The position numbers and the translations under genes were made by a program. From Saprospiraceae bacterium (lineage in GTDB: Bacteria > Bacteroidota > Bacteroidia > Chitinophagales > Saprospiraceae), in the NCBI GenBank assembly GCA_013214355.1, contig JABSSL010000006.1:102383-159099 (forward strand): 56,717 nt of DNA. The letters run 5' to 3'. Under the pieces are notes generated by a model. The model made no database searches, was not told where the DNA came from, and worked only from the letters and a program-made list of their open reading frames with translations. Within the stretch, counting starts at the first letter, position 1; the number at the start of each line of letters is the position of its first letter. This document shows positions 35,308 to 43,540 of this stretch, one piece after another.

Positions 35308-35515
35308 TGGAACGATACAAAGCTTAGTATTTTTCCTGAAAACAAGATTAATTTCACTTTGAGTGATCATTCCTGGAGAAGGGGGTATTGCAAGAAGATA
35401 TATTAGTAGGCAAGTATTATTAGGGGCCTGTGTGAACTCAGATAGGTATTTTATTTGTTTTTATAGTAGTTTATTCTTGGTATATTGAAGAAGAATTATT
35501 TCAGAATACTATCTT

Positions 35516-35731
35516 ATGACAGTTCAATTGTTGAAAGAAGAAGTTAGTAAACTTAGTAAATTACAGCAGGCGGAGTTGATGCACTACCTAGTTGAGTTAT
35601 TAACTGCGGAGGAGTTTGTGCTTTCTGAAGAGTGGAAAGGGGAGATAGACAGGAGAGAGCAGGCGCTAAATGATGGGACATCAATTGGTCGCCCGGCCAA
35701 AGATGTGTTAACTAAGTATAAGTCTGAATAA
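35516..35731 (+). CDS. Antitoxin, addiction-module (RelB-like) type
   Basis: 71 residues: LLKEEVSKLSKLQQAELMHYLVELLTAEEFVLSEEWKGEIDRREQALNDGTSIGRPAKDVLTKYKSE. The pattern 'LS...E...L...L.......S.EW..EI..R......G...GR.A.DVL..YK' is that of the short addiction-module component family. Its TAA overlaps the ATG of the toxin gene (TAATG), so it is translated first and in excess. It is expected to bind the ParE/RelE toxin and repress the operon. Confidence 0.85.
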   Translation: MTVQLLKEEVSKLSKLQQAELMHYLVELLTAEEFVLSEEWKGEIDRREQALNDGTSIGRPAKDVLTKYKSE

Positions 35732-36036
35732 TGGCGGGTTCTAAGTTTACAGTAATAATCCAACCCGAAGCTGAACAAGATCTTGACGAAGCTTACAAAT
35801 ACTTGGAAGACCAGAAAGTAGGTCTAGGATTTGAGCTTTTAGAGGAAGTTACCAAAGTTGTAGAGGTGCTAGAAGAAAATCCTCAAATATTTCAAAAGGT
35901 ATATGGCGAAAAACGCCGTGCGGTCACTAAACGTTTTGGATACAACCTGATCTACATCATTATAAGCCCATTTGTTTACATATTAGCAATCCTGCATGGG
36001 AAACGAAATCCCGAAGAATGGAAAGGTCGCAAGTAA
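35731..36036 (+). CDS. RelE/ParE-family toxin
   Basis: 101 residues with the family pattern KFTVIIQPEAEQDLDEAYKYLEDQKVGLGFELLEEVTKVVEVLEENPQIFQKVYGEKRRAVTKRFGYNLIYIIISPFVYILAILHGKRNPEEW. The conserved R-R-A-V-x-K-R-F-G-Y-N and AILHGKRNPEEW sections mark the ParE/RelE fold. RelE types cut mRNA at the ribosome; ParE types poison gyrase. The sequence reads more ParE-like by the HGKRNP-W motif, but this is not decisive. Co-translated with its antitoxin. Confidence 0.88.
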   Translation: MAGSKFTVIIQPEAEQDLDEAYKYLEDQKVGLGFELLEEVTKVVEVLEENPQIFQKVYGEKRRAVTKRFGYNLIYIIISPFVYILAILHGKRNPEEWKGRK

Positions 36037-36195
36037 AAGGCTTGTAAAGATCTAATTCTGAGAGTGCTTTCGGTAGAAACTAGCGTTTATCGACTCCGCA
36101 ATTATTCCTTAGGATGCTATATATTCTACATAAACCTTACCTTGTCACTAGAATCTACTACTCCCTTTCCCAACCACATCACTAAATCCGAAAAT

Positions 36196-37725
36196 ATGAA
36201 AAAGCTAGCTAGCTTGCTTTTGCTAACCTTCACTTTTCTATTTCAGATATCGGCACAAGAAGTAGACCTGAAAGCCCTGGATACTTACTTCGAAAAAATG
36301 ACCCAGGAGTGGGACGTTCCCAGTGCTACCATCGGTATTGTGAAAGATGGTAAACTGGTCTTTACTGGAAGTTATGGAGTGATGGAGGAGGGAAAAAAGG
36401 CCAAGCCAAATGAGCATACCCTGTATGCGACGGCTTCGAATTCCAAAGCCTTTACTTCTGCCTTGATTGGGATGTTAGTGCAAGAGGGAAAGCTGGGCTG
36501 GAATGATAAAGTCAAAGATTATCTGCCCTATTTTGAGGTCTATGATCGCTGGGTGAGTGAGGAGGTAACGGTGCGAGATCTCCTGTGCCATAGAGTAGGC
36601 TTGGGTACCTTCAGTGGGGATGTGATCTGGTATAAATCTGACTTCACGGCGGAGGATATCATTAAGCGAATTCAGTACCTACCTAAGGCCTATGACTTCA
36701 GAGCGGGTTATGGTTATTCTAACCTAATGTATATAACCGCCGGAGAGTTAATCAAGCAGGTGACCGGCAAGAGCTGGGGAGATAATGTAAAAGAACGTAT
36801 CCTCGATCCATTGGGGATGGATCGTACGATTACAACGATCAAGGACCTGGAAGGCAAAGGCAATTACGCGACCCCTCACGCTAGACAAGATGACAAAAAC
36901 TTACCTATCACATGGGAGGACTGGGAAACCGTAGGTGCCACAGGTGGGATTATCTCAAGCGTGGCCGACATGGCCAAATGGATGATCTTCAATCTCAATC
37001 ATGGTATTCATGGTAAGGATACCCTTTTAAGCGCCTCGACACGGAATTTAGTATGGACGCCTCACAATAGCTTTACCGTCAATCAGGTTAATCGAAATAG
37101 CTTTAATACCCACTTCAATGGCTATGGCTTAGGTTGGGGCCTCCGGGATTATCATGGTAAAATGATGGTGCGGCACACGGGGGGATATGACGGCATGATT
37201 ACGGCAGTCACCTTAATTCCAGACGAGAACCTGGGAGTAGTGGTGCTGACTAATGGCATGAAAAGCCCCATCGCCGCAGCCACTTATTATGCGCTGGATC
37301 GGTTTATGGGTAAGGAAGAAAAGGACTGGTCAAGTACGATGTTAGCCGGACGAAATAGAAGCCAGTCTGAAGACAAGCGCATTTCTTCTCGAAAGGAAAA
37401 ACGAGTAGTAGGGACCCAGCCTTCCAGGGACCTGGCAGCCTATACCGGAACTTATAAATCTAATATTCACGGACCCATTTATATCAAGCAAGAAGGTGAA
37501 CAACTCAAGCTATCCTTCAAACACGCTCCGGCCTTAAATGCCACGCTAAGGCATTGGCACTACGATGTTTGGGAAATTGTCTGGGACCAACGTCACGCCT
37601 GGTTCAGCTTCGGGACCTTGCAGTTTAATTTGGACAATAACCTTAAAGTAAAAGGGATGGCCTTCGACGTGCCCAATGACGATATCTTTTTTGAGGAATT
37701 GAAGCCTTATCGGGTAAAGCCTTAA
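36196..37725 (+). CDS. Exported serine hydrolase (S12 / class C beta-lactamase fold)
   Basis: 509 residues from the ATG at 36196 (the frame extends 44 codons upstream without signal-peptide character). A signal peptide (MKKLASLLLLTFTFLFQISAQ) is followed by the catalytic motifs: SNSK at 81-84 (SxxK), YSN at 174-176 and HTGG at 327-330. Residues 410-509 form an extra C-terminal domain of the DUF3471 kind. Family members are D-aminopeptidases, esterases and DD-peptidases as well as beta-lactamases. Just five bases separate it from the AraC regulator, and the dgdA gene follows, so peptide or D-amino-acid release is favoured over lactam resistance. Confidence 0.9.
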   Translation: MKKLASLLLLTFTFLFQISAQEVDLKALDTYFEKMTQEWDVPSATIGIVKDGKLVFTGSYGVMEEGKKAKPNEHTLYATASNSKAFTSALIGMLVQEGKLGWNDKVKDYLPYFEVYDRWVSEEVTVRDLLCHRVGLGTFSGDVIWYKSDFTAEDIIKRIQYLPKAYDFRAGYGYSNLMYITAGELIKQVTGKSWGDNVKERILDPLGMDRTITTIKDLEGKGNYATPHARQDDKNLPITWEDWETVGATGGIISSVADMAKWMIFNLNHGIHGKDTLLSASTRNLVWTPHNSFTVNQVNRNSFNTHFNGYGLGWGLRDYHGKMMVRHTGGYDGMITAVTLIPDENLGVVVLTNGMKSPIAAATYYALDRFMGKEEKDWSSTMLAGRNRSQSEDKRISSRKEKRVVGTQPSRDLAAYTGTYKSNIHGPIYIKQEGEQLKLSFKHAPALNATLRHWHYDVWEIVWDQRHAWFSFGTLQFNLDNNLKVKGMAFDVPNDDIFFEELKPYRVKP

Positions 37726-37730
37726 CCGAT

Positions 37731-38516
37731 ATGGGGTACAGGGAAAGACATAGCCGAGAGATTATTTCCTCTTTATTGGAATGTGATACCATTCATTACA
37801 AACCTCATCGCTTCCCTTGGCATCTACATCCGGGCTATTATTCTTTTTCTCTGGTCGTAGATGGATGGGCAGAACTTATCTTTCAGGATGGAGTGATGAC
37901 TGTTAAGGCGGGCGATGTTGTATTTATACCAGCTTGCGCTCCACACCAAACAGTTGTCGAAGATTTTTTCACCAATATCATTGTGCGGGTTAGCACCACC
38001 TTCACGGATGAAGTTTTTCCGTACTCCAACACTAGCACCCTTATCCGTCAAGCCTATGCCAGCGATCTCTTTTCAGACTGGTATCGAAAGCTTCGGCAGG
38101 AGAATTCTATGGAAGTTCAGCGCCAATTGATACACACCTTTCTCCAAGACATGTCAAATCTAAAGCAGAAGGAGGAGAGAATGGAAGATCAAATGATCGG
38201 AGAGTTGGACAAAGTCCGAGTCTTCCTGCACGAACATTATGGAGAGCCTATCCAGCTACAAACGCTAAGTCAAATCTCTCACATGAGTCCGAGCCATTTT
38301 CAACGTCGATTTCGCCAAGCTTTCGGTATTTCACCGATCCGTTATTTGCAGAGTCTCCGGGTTGATCGAGCTAAAGGGTTGATTAAGCAGGCGCTTCCGA
38401 TGACGAGTGTGGCCCTGCAAACGGGGTTTTACGATCAAAGTCATTTCAATAAATATTTCAAACTCCTGACCGGTATGTCACCAGGCCGCTATCAAGCCAT
38501 TATCCAAAATGATTAG
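37731..38516 (+). CDS. AraC-family transcriptional regulator
   Basis: 261 residues. The N-terminal cupin-like ligand domain (about 10-120) has HLHPGYYSFSLVVDGWAELIFQDGVMTVKAGDVVFIPACAPHQT, typical of AraC sensors. The C-terminal tandem HTH is clear: MSPSHFQRRFRQAFGISPIRYLQSLRVDRAKGLIKQALPMTSVALQTGFYDQSHFNKYFKLLTGMSPGRYQ. It lies between the serine hydrolase and dgdA (gaps of 5 and 49 bases) and is likely their regulator; the ligand is unknown. Confidence 0.92.
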   Translation: MGYRERHSREIISSLLECDTIHYKPHRFPWHLHPGYYSFSLVVDGWAELIFQDGVMTVKAGDVVFIPACAPHQTVVEDFFTNIIVRVSTTFTDEVFPYSNTSTLIRQAYASDLFSDWYRKLRQENSMEVQRQLIHTFLQDMSNLKQKEERMEDQMIGELDKVRVFLHEHYGEPIQLQTLSQISHMSPSHFQRRFRQAFGISPIRYLQSLRVDRAKGLIKQALPMTSVALQTGFYDQSHFNKYFKLLTGMSPGRYQAIIQND

Positions 38517-38565
38517 ATTTTACAATCATTATTGATTAAAACCTTAGAATTTGTCCATTAAAAAG

Positions 38566-39867
38566 ATGGATAATAATAAGGAATGGATGGAAGCCGCCCG
38601 AGAGGTGTTGATTCGTTACTGCGGTGAATTCTCCCCTTCGGTAGTTGAAAGATCGGAAGGGGCCTATCTGTATACCACCGATGGGAGAGCTATTCTAGAT
38701 TTCACATCAGGACAAATGTGTGCCGTTTTTGGCCACAGCCACCCGCGTATCGTGGAGGCTATCCATCAAGCTACGGGTCAGTCTATACACCTATTGAGTA
38801 CCATGCTATCTCCAGCGCTCTTGGAATTGGGAAAAGGCCTGGTAGATCTTCTGCCCGACGGCTTGGATCGAGTCATCTTCGTGAACACCGGCTCCGAATC
38901 CAATGAAGTAGCCATCCGGATGGCAAAGCTGGCGACCCAAGGCTTTGAAATAGTCGCCTTTGGAGGTTCCTGGCATGGAATGACAGCCGGTGCCCAATCC
39001 TATACCTATTCAAAGACCCGTACCGGCTATGGCCCAAATCTCCCGGGCAATCTAATGCTGCCTGCCCCCTATGCTTATCGGTGCCCCATCCAACATTGTA
39101 AAGGAACCTGCGACAATACCTGCCTAGAGGTCGGTATGCAGATGGTGGATCAACAATCTGTAGGAGCCTATGCCGCCATGATCGCCGAACCCATCTTAAG
39201 CGCCGCCGGGATCATAGAGCTATCTCCCGCATACACCAAACGGCTGAAAGCGCTTTGCGAGGAAAGGGGCCTGCTTCTCATCTTTGACGAGGCACAGACG
39301 GCCTTCGGGAGGGTAGGGGCAAATTTTGCCTTTGAGGACCAAGATATACAGCCAGATCTCTTGACCCTTTCTAAGACGCTGGGGGGAGGACTTCCCCTAG
39401 CAGCTACCTTGTGCAGCAAAGAGCTCGAGGAGCTATGCCATGAAAGAGGATTCGTCTACATTACTTCTCATGTCTCGGACCCCATTTGTGCGGCGGTTGG
39501 TGTATCTACCTTGTCGATATTGTTAGAGGAAAAGATGGCGGAACAGGCTGCTTCGAAGGGGGCCTACCTGAAGCAGCAATTGATAGCGCTCCAAGAACGG
39601 CACGAGTGTATTGGCGATGTGAGAGGAAGAGGCTTGTTACTAGGGGTTGAGATTGTAAAAGATAGAGAAAGCAAAACCCCTGATCCCGATTTGGGGAATA
39701 GCATCTCGGATCGTTGCCTGGAATTGGGTTTGAGTATGAATATCGTTCGGATTAAAGGGTATGCCGGTGTTTTTCGCATCGCCCCGCCTTTGACGATTAC
39801 TATCGAGGAAATTGATTTGGGGATCAGTATTTTGGATCAGGCGATCGGGGATTGCGTGGGGGGCTAG
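38566..39867 (+). CDS. dgdA: 2,2-dialkylglycine decarboxylase (PLP, class III aminotransferase)
   Basis: 433 residues from the ATG at 38566 (a TTG five codons upstream is less likely). It matches 2,2-dialkylglycine decarboxylase in several diagnostic parts: DFTSGQMCAVFGHSHP with Gln50, GSWHGMT with Trp136, IIAEPILSAAGIIELS-type core, FDEAQT with Asp241, the PLP lysine Lys270 in LTLSKTLGGGLPLAA, and GVFRIAPPLTI. The Gln and Trp in these places distinguish DGD from ordinary transaminases. It converts a dialkylglycine such as 2-aminoisobutyrate plus pyruvate into a ketone, CO2 and alanine. A cysteine-rich insertion (173-186) is unusual. The last few codons lie inside a repeat. Confidence 0.87.
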   Translation: MDNNKEWMEAAREVLIRYCGEFSPSVVERSEGAYLYTTDGRAILDFTSGQMCAVFGHSHPRIVEAIHQATGQSIHLLSTMLSPALLELGKGLVDLLPDGLDRVIFVNTGSESNEVAIRMAKLATQGFEIVAFGGSWHGMTAGAQSYTYSKTRTGYGPNLPGNLMLPAPYAYRCPIQHCKGTCDNTCLEVGMQMVDQQSVGAYAAMIAEPILSAAGIIELSPAYTKRLKALCEERGLLLIFDEAQTAFGRVGANFAFEDQDIQPDLLTLSKTLGGGLPLAATLCSKELEELCHERGFVYITSHVSDPICAAVGVSTLSILLEEKMAEQAASKGAYLKQQLIALQERHECIGDVRGRGLLLGVEIVKDRESKTPDPDLGNSISDRCLELGLSMNIVRIKGYAGVFRIAPPLTITIEEIDLGISILDQAIGDCVGG

Positions 39868-40001
39868 GGGGCTTGGGATTGTTGTTGGTCGAAAAGACCA
39901 ACAACGGCTCTGTGGGCTGGGGACCCAACGGCTGTGGGGTGCTGGGACGCCATCCCGCCGCCATTGTTGGTCTTTTCGACCAACAATATGCCCCTGGATC
40001 T
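39860..40001. repeat. Hairpin-pair repeat copy A
   Basis: Two perfect ten-pair stems, GTTGTTGGTC-GAAAA-GACCAACAAC (39881-39905) and ATTGTTGGTC-TTTTC-GACCAACAAT (39963-39987), which are reverse complements of each other. Ends are GGGGCTAGGGG and CCCCTGGATCT. The copy lies tail to tail between the stop codons of dgdA and the amidohydrolase and may end both transcripts. Confidence 0.8.
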
Positions 40002-41487
40002 AATTTTTATACCGCCCAACAACGGGGCGCCCAGGAAAAACACCTTGTACGGTTTCGCCATTCTTAACCACAAAACGTCCATTGACCAGTACATGGGAGA
40101 TACCTTCAGAAAATTGTAGCCCCTTAAAATCAGCTTTGTCGATGATGGTGGCGGGGTCGAAGATAGTGATATCCGCATCGGCTCCGACTTGCAAGCGCCC
40201 CTTTAAACGCATGGCGGGAGCGATGTTTTCCAAACGTTGAGCGGGCATCAGGGTCATCTTGCGAATGGCTTCGGCGAGTGTAATCACTTTTTCCTCTCGC
40301 ACGTATTTGCCAAGGACACGGGAGAAGGTGCCGGCAGTGCGAGGGTGTGCCTTAGGGGCATAGGGCATGCCGTCAGAGCCAATCGAGGTGACGGGGGAGG
40401 CAATCCCTTTCTTGATCCATTCTGGCTTCATCATGTGGATAATCACCACACCGCCCTTTTTCCGGTATTCCTTAAAAGTGGTCGCTGTCAATCTTTCTCC
40501 AGTGGATTCCCATTGGAGGTCTTCGTAAGTAATACCCAGCTTCTTTTGCCAGCCTTCATCAAAGATGGAGGATTGTAGGTAGGTGGAGGCCGCTGTGTAA
40601 GGATAGACTTCCGTGGTAATGTCTAGGCCTCGCTCTTGTGCTGCGGCTACCATGTCTAAAGTGACTTGTATTTCCGCTAAAGAAAGACTATTGGCATGGA
40701 CGATATGCAGCGGAGCACCGCTAGCACTGGCATTGGCAATGGCCTCCTGAATGCCGGGTAAGCCGAATCCTCTCGTATGTGAAAATACAGGAGCTTGAAA
40801 AGCGGCGGCAAACTCATATACACGGAAAATCTCGCCATGTGTAGATCCCGGATAGTAGCCAACCGGAACACCTACTCCCAGGGCCCCCGCTTCTAGCTCT
40901 TTCTTTAAGAGTTCTTTCATGCGTTCGATATCATCTTCGGACAAGGCTTGATAGGCGGCGCGCCCCATATTGACCATGAGCTTAGCTAATCTTGGACTCC
41001 CATAGCCGTCTTGGGCTACAATTTTTTCCGCTTCTCTGAAGTAGTGTTGGTAGCCTTCCATGGCAAGGGCCCGCAGCTGGGCGTGAGGGATCGAAGCCCC
41101 GTAATTTACTAGGGACTTACCCGCCTTTGAAGGAATCCAGTCCTTTAGGAATAACATTCCACTTTCCAGTTCCAGGGCCGTGGTAACACCATCTCGGGCC
41201 TGATACTCGTGAGCTTTAGGGGTCATACCATGAACATGCAAATCGATGAAGCCAGGTGCTACCACTAGCCCAGAAACATCAAGGCTTTGCTTCGCTCTGA
41301 GTGGAGAACTGGAAATTTCCACAATTCGATCTCCTCGTATGCCTACATTTCGAATATCATCCAAACCCGTTTCGGGATCGATGACTCGCCCTCCGGTAAG
41401 TACAATGTCGTAAGGAGGGGCTTGAGCTAGGAGTAGTATAGAACAGAGTAGGAAGGACAGGGAAAGTAGAAGTTTAGGTTTATACAT
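40000..41487 (-). CDS. Exported N-acyl-D-amino-acid deacylase-like amidohydrolase
   Basis: 495 residues from the CAT at 41485-41487 (a longer frame to 41817 runs through the repeats and is not protein-like). A signal peptide (1-21, ending LLLAQ) leads into DIVLTGGRVIDPETGLDDI and the metal motif GFIDLHVHG (His84, His86). The C-terminal third follows the D-aminoacylase family: SIGSDGMPYAPKAHPRTAGTFSRVLGKYVREEKVITLAEAIRKMTLMPAQRLE, then ADADITIFDPATIIDKADF. Such enzymes remove the acyl group from N-acyl-D-amino acids. It lies tail to tail with dgdA and would supply free amino acids from the periplasm. Confidence 0.87.
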   Translation of the reverse strand: MYKPKLLLSLSFLLCSILLLAQAPPYDIVLTGGRVIDPETGLDDIRNVGIRGDRIVEISSSPLRAKQSLDVSGLVVAPGFIDLHVHGMTPKAHEYQARDGVTTALELESGMLFLKDWIPSKAGKSLVNYGASIPHAQLRALAMEGYQHYFREAEKIVAQDGYGSPRLAKLMVNMGRAAYQALSEDDIERMKELLKKELEAGALGVGVPVGYYPGSTHGEIFRVYEFAAAFQAPVFSHTRGFGLPGIQEAIANASASGAPLHIVHANSLSLAEIQVTLDMVAAAQERGLDITTEVYPYTAASTYLQSSIFDEGWQKKLGITYEDLQWESTGERLTATTFKEYRKKGGVVIIHMMKPEWIKKGIASPVTSIGSDGMPYAPKAHPRTAGTFSRVLGKYVREEKVITLAEAIRKMTLMPAQRLENIAPAMRLKGRLQVGADADITIFDPATIIDKADFKGLQFSEGISHVLVNGRFVVKNGETVQGVFPGRPVVGRYKN

Positions 41488-41559
41488 ATTGGTCAGTTTA
41501 AGTTGCTTGGTCTCTAATATACGATTGCGTGAGGGAAATTTAAGGGGATATTGCTGGTG

Positions 41560-41677
41560 AGGGCTAGGGGGCTGAGGGATGTTGTTGGTGGAAAAACACC
41601 AACAACTGTAATGGGGGCACCTTGGCCTGTCTCCCCCGCCATTGTTGGTCTTTTTGACCCACAATACCCCTGGCCCT
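41560..41677. repeat. Hairpin-pair repeat copy B
   Basis: 118 bases with terminal inverted repeats AGGGCTAGGGG / CCCCTGGCCCT (10 of 11). Inside are stems GTTGTTGGTG/CACCAACAAC (41581-41606) and ATTGTTGGTC/GACCCACAAT (41641-41665, one mismatch). It has the form of a REPIN or MITE. Confidence 0.8.
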
Positions 41678-41679
41678 AC

Positions 41680-41800
41680 GCCCTGTTTTCCACGAACAAT
41701 GGCGATGTGGTTTAGGAGGCATGTAACAGCTGCCATTGGGGCACCTTGGCCCGTCTCCCCCGCCATTGTGAGTCTTTTGACCCACAATACCCCTGGCTCT
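41680..41800. repeat. Hairpin-pair repeat copy C (degenerate)
   Basis: Shares GGGGCACCTTGGCC, GTCTCCCCCGCCATTGT and the CCCCTGGCTCT end with copy B. The right stem is ATTGTGAGTC/GACCCACAAT (41765-41788). The left half is divergent and lacks the first hairpin. Confidence 0.65.
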
Positions 41801-41949
41801 AAGATCATTTTCTCCAAAAATAAGTCGGTGATTGGGGAAATTAAAGGCGAAATCGGGGTAGTTGGTTACAAAACCATCGCTGGAGCTTGATTATTGTTTA
41901 AAAGTTAATTATTATTGTTTATCAATAATTTTTACCGAAAAAAAGAAAA

Positions 41950-42573
41950 ATGAAATTCCTTCGGATCTCTCGAAATATCATATTGGCTTTAAAATTCTTC
42001 ACGATTGCAGGGCTATTGATTAGTTCTGTTACCATTCTATTTTATCCAGAGGCTATTCATAGCTATAAGTGGACAGGCTTTTCGATGGTGCCGGAGAATG
42101 AAAACCTTTTGAAGGAGCATGAGGGAATTGATCTGCAGTTTAAACCTGATCCTAGCATTGAAACCTATCTGGTGATCGAGCGGACCGAGGTTCGAATGGA
42201 CGGAATTCTCCCTAATATGCGAATTGGGATGTGGGCATTCCTGGCGGGCTTATGTGTAACTATGTATTTTATTTTGTTCCAAGTAGATCGAATGATCCAA
42301 TCGGTACAAAAAGGGAACCCTTTTAACCATCAAAATGTGAAAGGGATTTATTTTTTGGCCGCTTTGCTGGCGTGTTTCCCAATGTTAGAGCGATTCTTTC
42401 GCGTTTGGCAGAAACATTGGATACAGACCCATTTTGAAATGGAGGGGATTTCGTTTGTAAATGAATCTTCAGATTTAATTCCATGGTTGATTCCTGTTAT
42501 CTTGCTGGTGACGATAGGTAAGATGTTGGAGATGGGAAGAGAACTTAAACAGGAGCAAGATCTAACTATTTAG
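41950..42573 (+). CDS. DUF2975-like membrane protein
   Basis: 207 residues with four hydrophobic segments: ILALKFFTIAGLLISSVTILF, MWAFLAGLCVTMYFILFQ, GIYFLAALLACFPMLERFF and LIPWLIPVILLVTIG. The arrangement of two N-terminal segments, the IQSVQKGNPFNHQNVKG loop and two C-terminal segments fits DUF2975. These membrane proteins are usually encoded next to a small XRE regulator, as here (42577, three bases after its stop). Function unknown; a membrane sensor is possible. Confidence 0.82.
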   Translation: MKFLRISRNIILALKFFTIAGLLISSVTILFYPEAIHSYKWTGFSMVPENENLLKEHEGIDLQFKPDPSIETYLVIERTEVRMDGILPNMRIGMWAFLAGLCVTMYFILFQVDRMIQSVQKGNPFNHQNVKGIYFLAALLACFPMLERFFRVWQKHWIQTHFEMEGISFVNESSDLIPWLIPVILLVTIGKMLEMGRELKQEQDLTI

Positions 42574-42576
42574 GAA

Positions 42577-42819
42577 ATGCCGATTATTGTAAATTTAGAT
42601 GTAATGATGGCGCGGCGCAAGATCCGCTCTAAAGAACTGGCTGAACAGATTGGTATTACCGAGGCTAATTTGTCTATTCTGAAAACGGGGAAAGCCAAAG
42701 CCATCCGCTTTACGACCTTAACCGCAATATGCGAAGTACTGAATTGCCAGCCTGGAGATATATTAGTATATGAATCAGAAGTGCCGGAAGAAGAACTATC
42801 CTCCCATCAAGACCTTTAA
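42577..42819 (+). CDS. Small XRE-family (YozG-like) HTH regulator
   Basis: 80 residues. The helix-turn-helix is MMARRKIRSKELAEQIGITEANLSILKTGKAKAIRFTTLTAICEVLNCQPGDILVYES, the compact form (YozG type) paired with DUF2975. It begins MPIIVNLDVMMARRK, typical of that subgroup. The gene overlaps by 24 bases the opposite-strand gene that starts at 43434. It probably regulates the DUF2975 operon. Confidence 0.9.
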   Translation: MPIIVNLDVMMARRKIRSKELAEQIGITEANLSILKTGKAKAIRFTTLTAICEVLNCQPGDILVYESEVPEEELSSHQDL

Positions 42820-43434
42820 TATCGCTTCGGATTCCTCCTGATAAGGGTGTCCAGTATCTTTGACTATTGCTCTGAACAATTCCTTTGCCTGGTCCAGTTC
42901 GAGTGTTTTGAGGTAGGCGAGGGCTAGGTACCAACTAGCGGCCTGCCCAAAGTCCGACTCTTGCCCCGCCAGTGGTGTCAATAAAGGGATAGCTTCAGCG
43001 GCTTTATCTTCACTTAGTAATTCATTGGCTTGATAAAAGTCTTTGATCAGGCTCAATTCCTCATCGCCAGGACTGCTTGGACTGCCTGTACCAAAAGCAA
43101 TTGCTGTGTCTTGGACAGAATTATCCGGAGGAGAACTTTCTTGTCCACGTTCAACAGAAGCTAAGATGTTGGGCATCGGTTCAAAATACTGGCTAAAAAG
43201 ATCTCCAGGGGAGGGCGCAAAACGTGGCAATAAACCTATATAAATTAGCAGAAGGGCAATCGCTGCGGCTGCCGAAATACCACCTATCCAATACAATCGG
43301 CGTATTTTAGCTGGTTTGGTGGTGCTTTTAGCTTCAATTTCTTCTAATTCGGCCTTCAAGCGTTCTCTCTCCTGCTGTCGCAGAGTAGCCTTCAGGTCTT
43401 CCGTGTTGAAAGTTTTTTTCTTATCGTCAGCCAT
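42796..43434 (-). CDS. Single-pass membrane protein with TPR-like C-terminus
   Basis: 212 residues. A charged cytoplasmic N-terminus (1-47, EDLKATLRQQERERLKAELEEIEAK) precedes one transmembrane segment (about 49-68, WIGGISAAAAIALLLIYIGLL). A Pro/Ser-rich stretch (90-122) follows. The end (125-210) holds two or three TPR-like helix pairs (ELSLIKDFYQANELLSEDKAAEAIPLLTPLAG, SWYLALAYLKTLELDQAKELFRAIV). It looks like a membrane anchor for protein interaction. It is divergent from the 43839 gene, and each has the same 28-base element upstream. Stop overlaps the XRE gene. Confidence 0.8.
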   Translation of the reverse strand: MADDKKKTFNTEDLKATLRQQERERLKAELEEIEAKSTTKPAKIRRLYWIGGISAAAAIALLLIYIGLLPRFAPSPGDLFSQYFEPMPNILASVERGQESSPPDNSVQDTAIAFGTGSPSSPGDEELSLIKDFYQANELLSEDKAAEAIPLLTPLAGQESDFGQAASWYLALAYLKTLELDQAKELFRAIVKDTGHPYQEESEAILKVLMGG

Positions 43435-43512
43435 AACAGCAAATTTTCTCTTTGGGGTCGGGTGCTACAATACATCCTCAATGGAATTGATGCAGGCACC
43501 TTCATTCTCTTT

Positions 43513-43540
43513 TTACCGCCTAATTAGTAAAGGTAAACAT
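43513..43540 (-). promoter_or_regulatory. 28-base regulatory element, leftward copy
   Basis: Read leftward: ATGTTTACCTTT, nine bases (ACTAATTAG), GCGGTAA. Within it TTTACC and GGTAAA form a dyad with 14 bases between. It lies 78 bases upstream of the start at 43434. Confidence 0.6.

Larger units (their letters stand above)
41488..41949. other. Intergenic region holding repeat copies B and C
   Basis: 462 bases between the divergent amidohydrolase and DUF2975 genes. Repeat copies B (41560-41677) and C (about 41680-41800) occupy the middle. The right end (41890-41945) is very AT-rich, with TTATTATTGTTTATCAATAA, and probably contains the DUF2975 promoter. No gene was recognised. Confidence 0.6.

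Noticed and set aside
36196-37725. True class C beta-lactamase
   Set aside because: The motifs are shared by esterases and D-aminopeptidases, and an extra C-terminal domain plus neighbours argue for peptide metabolism.
39860-41800. CRISPR array
   Set aside because: Repeats are hairpin pairs of about 120 bases without regular short spacers, and no cas gene is present.
41488-41817. Extension of the amidohydrolase frame through the repeats (605 residues)
   Set aside because: The extra 110 residues are translated hairpin repeats; the signal peptide begins at 41487.
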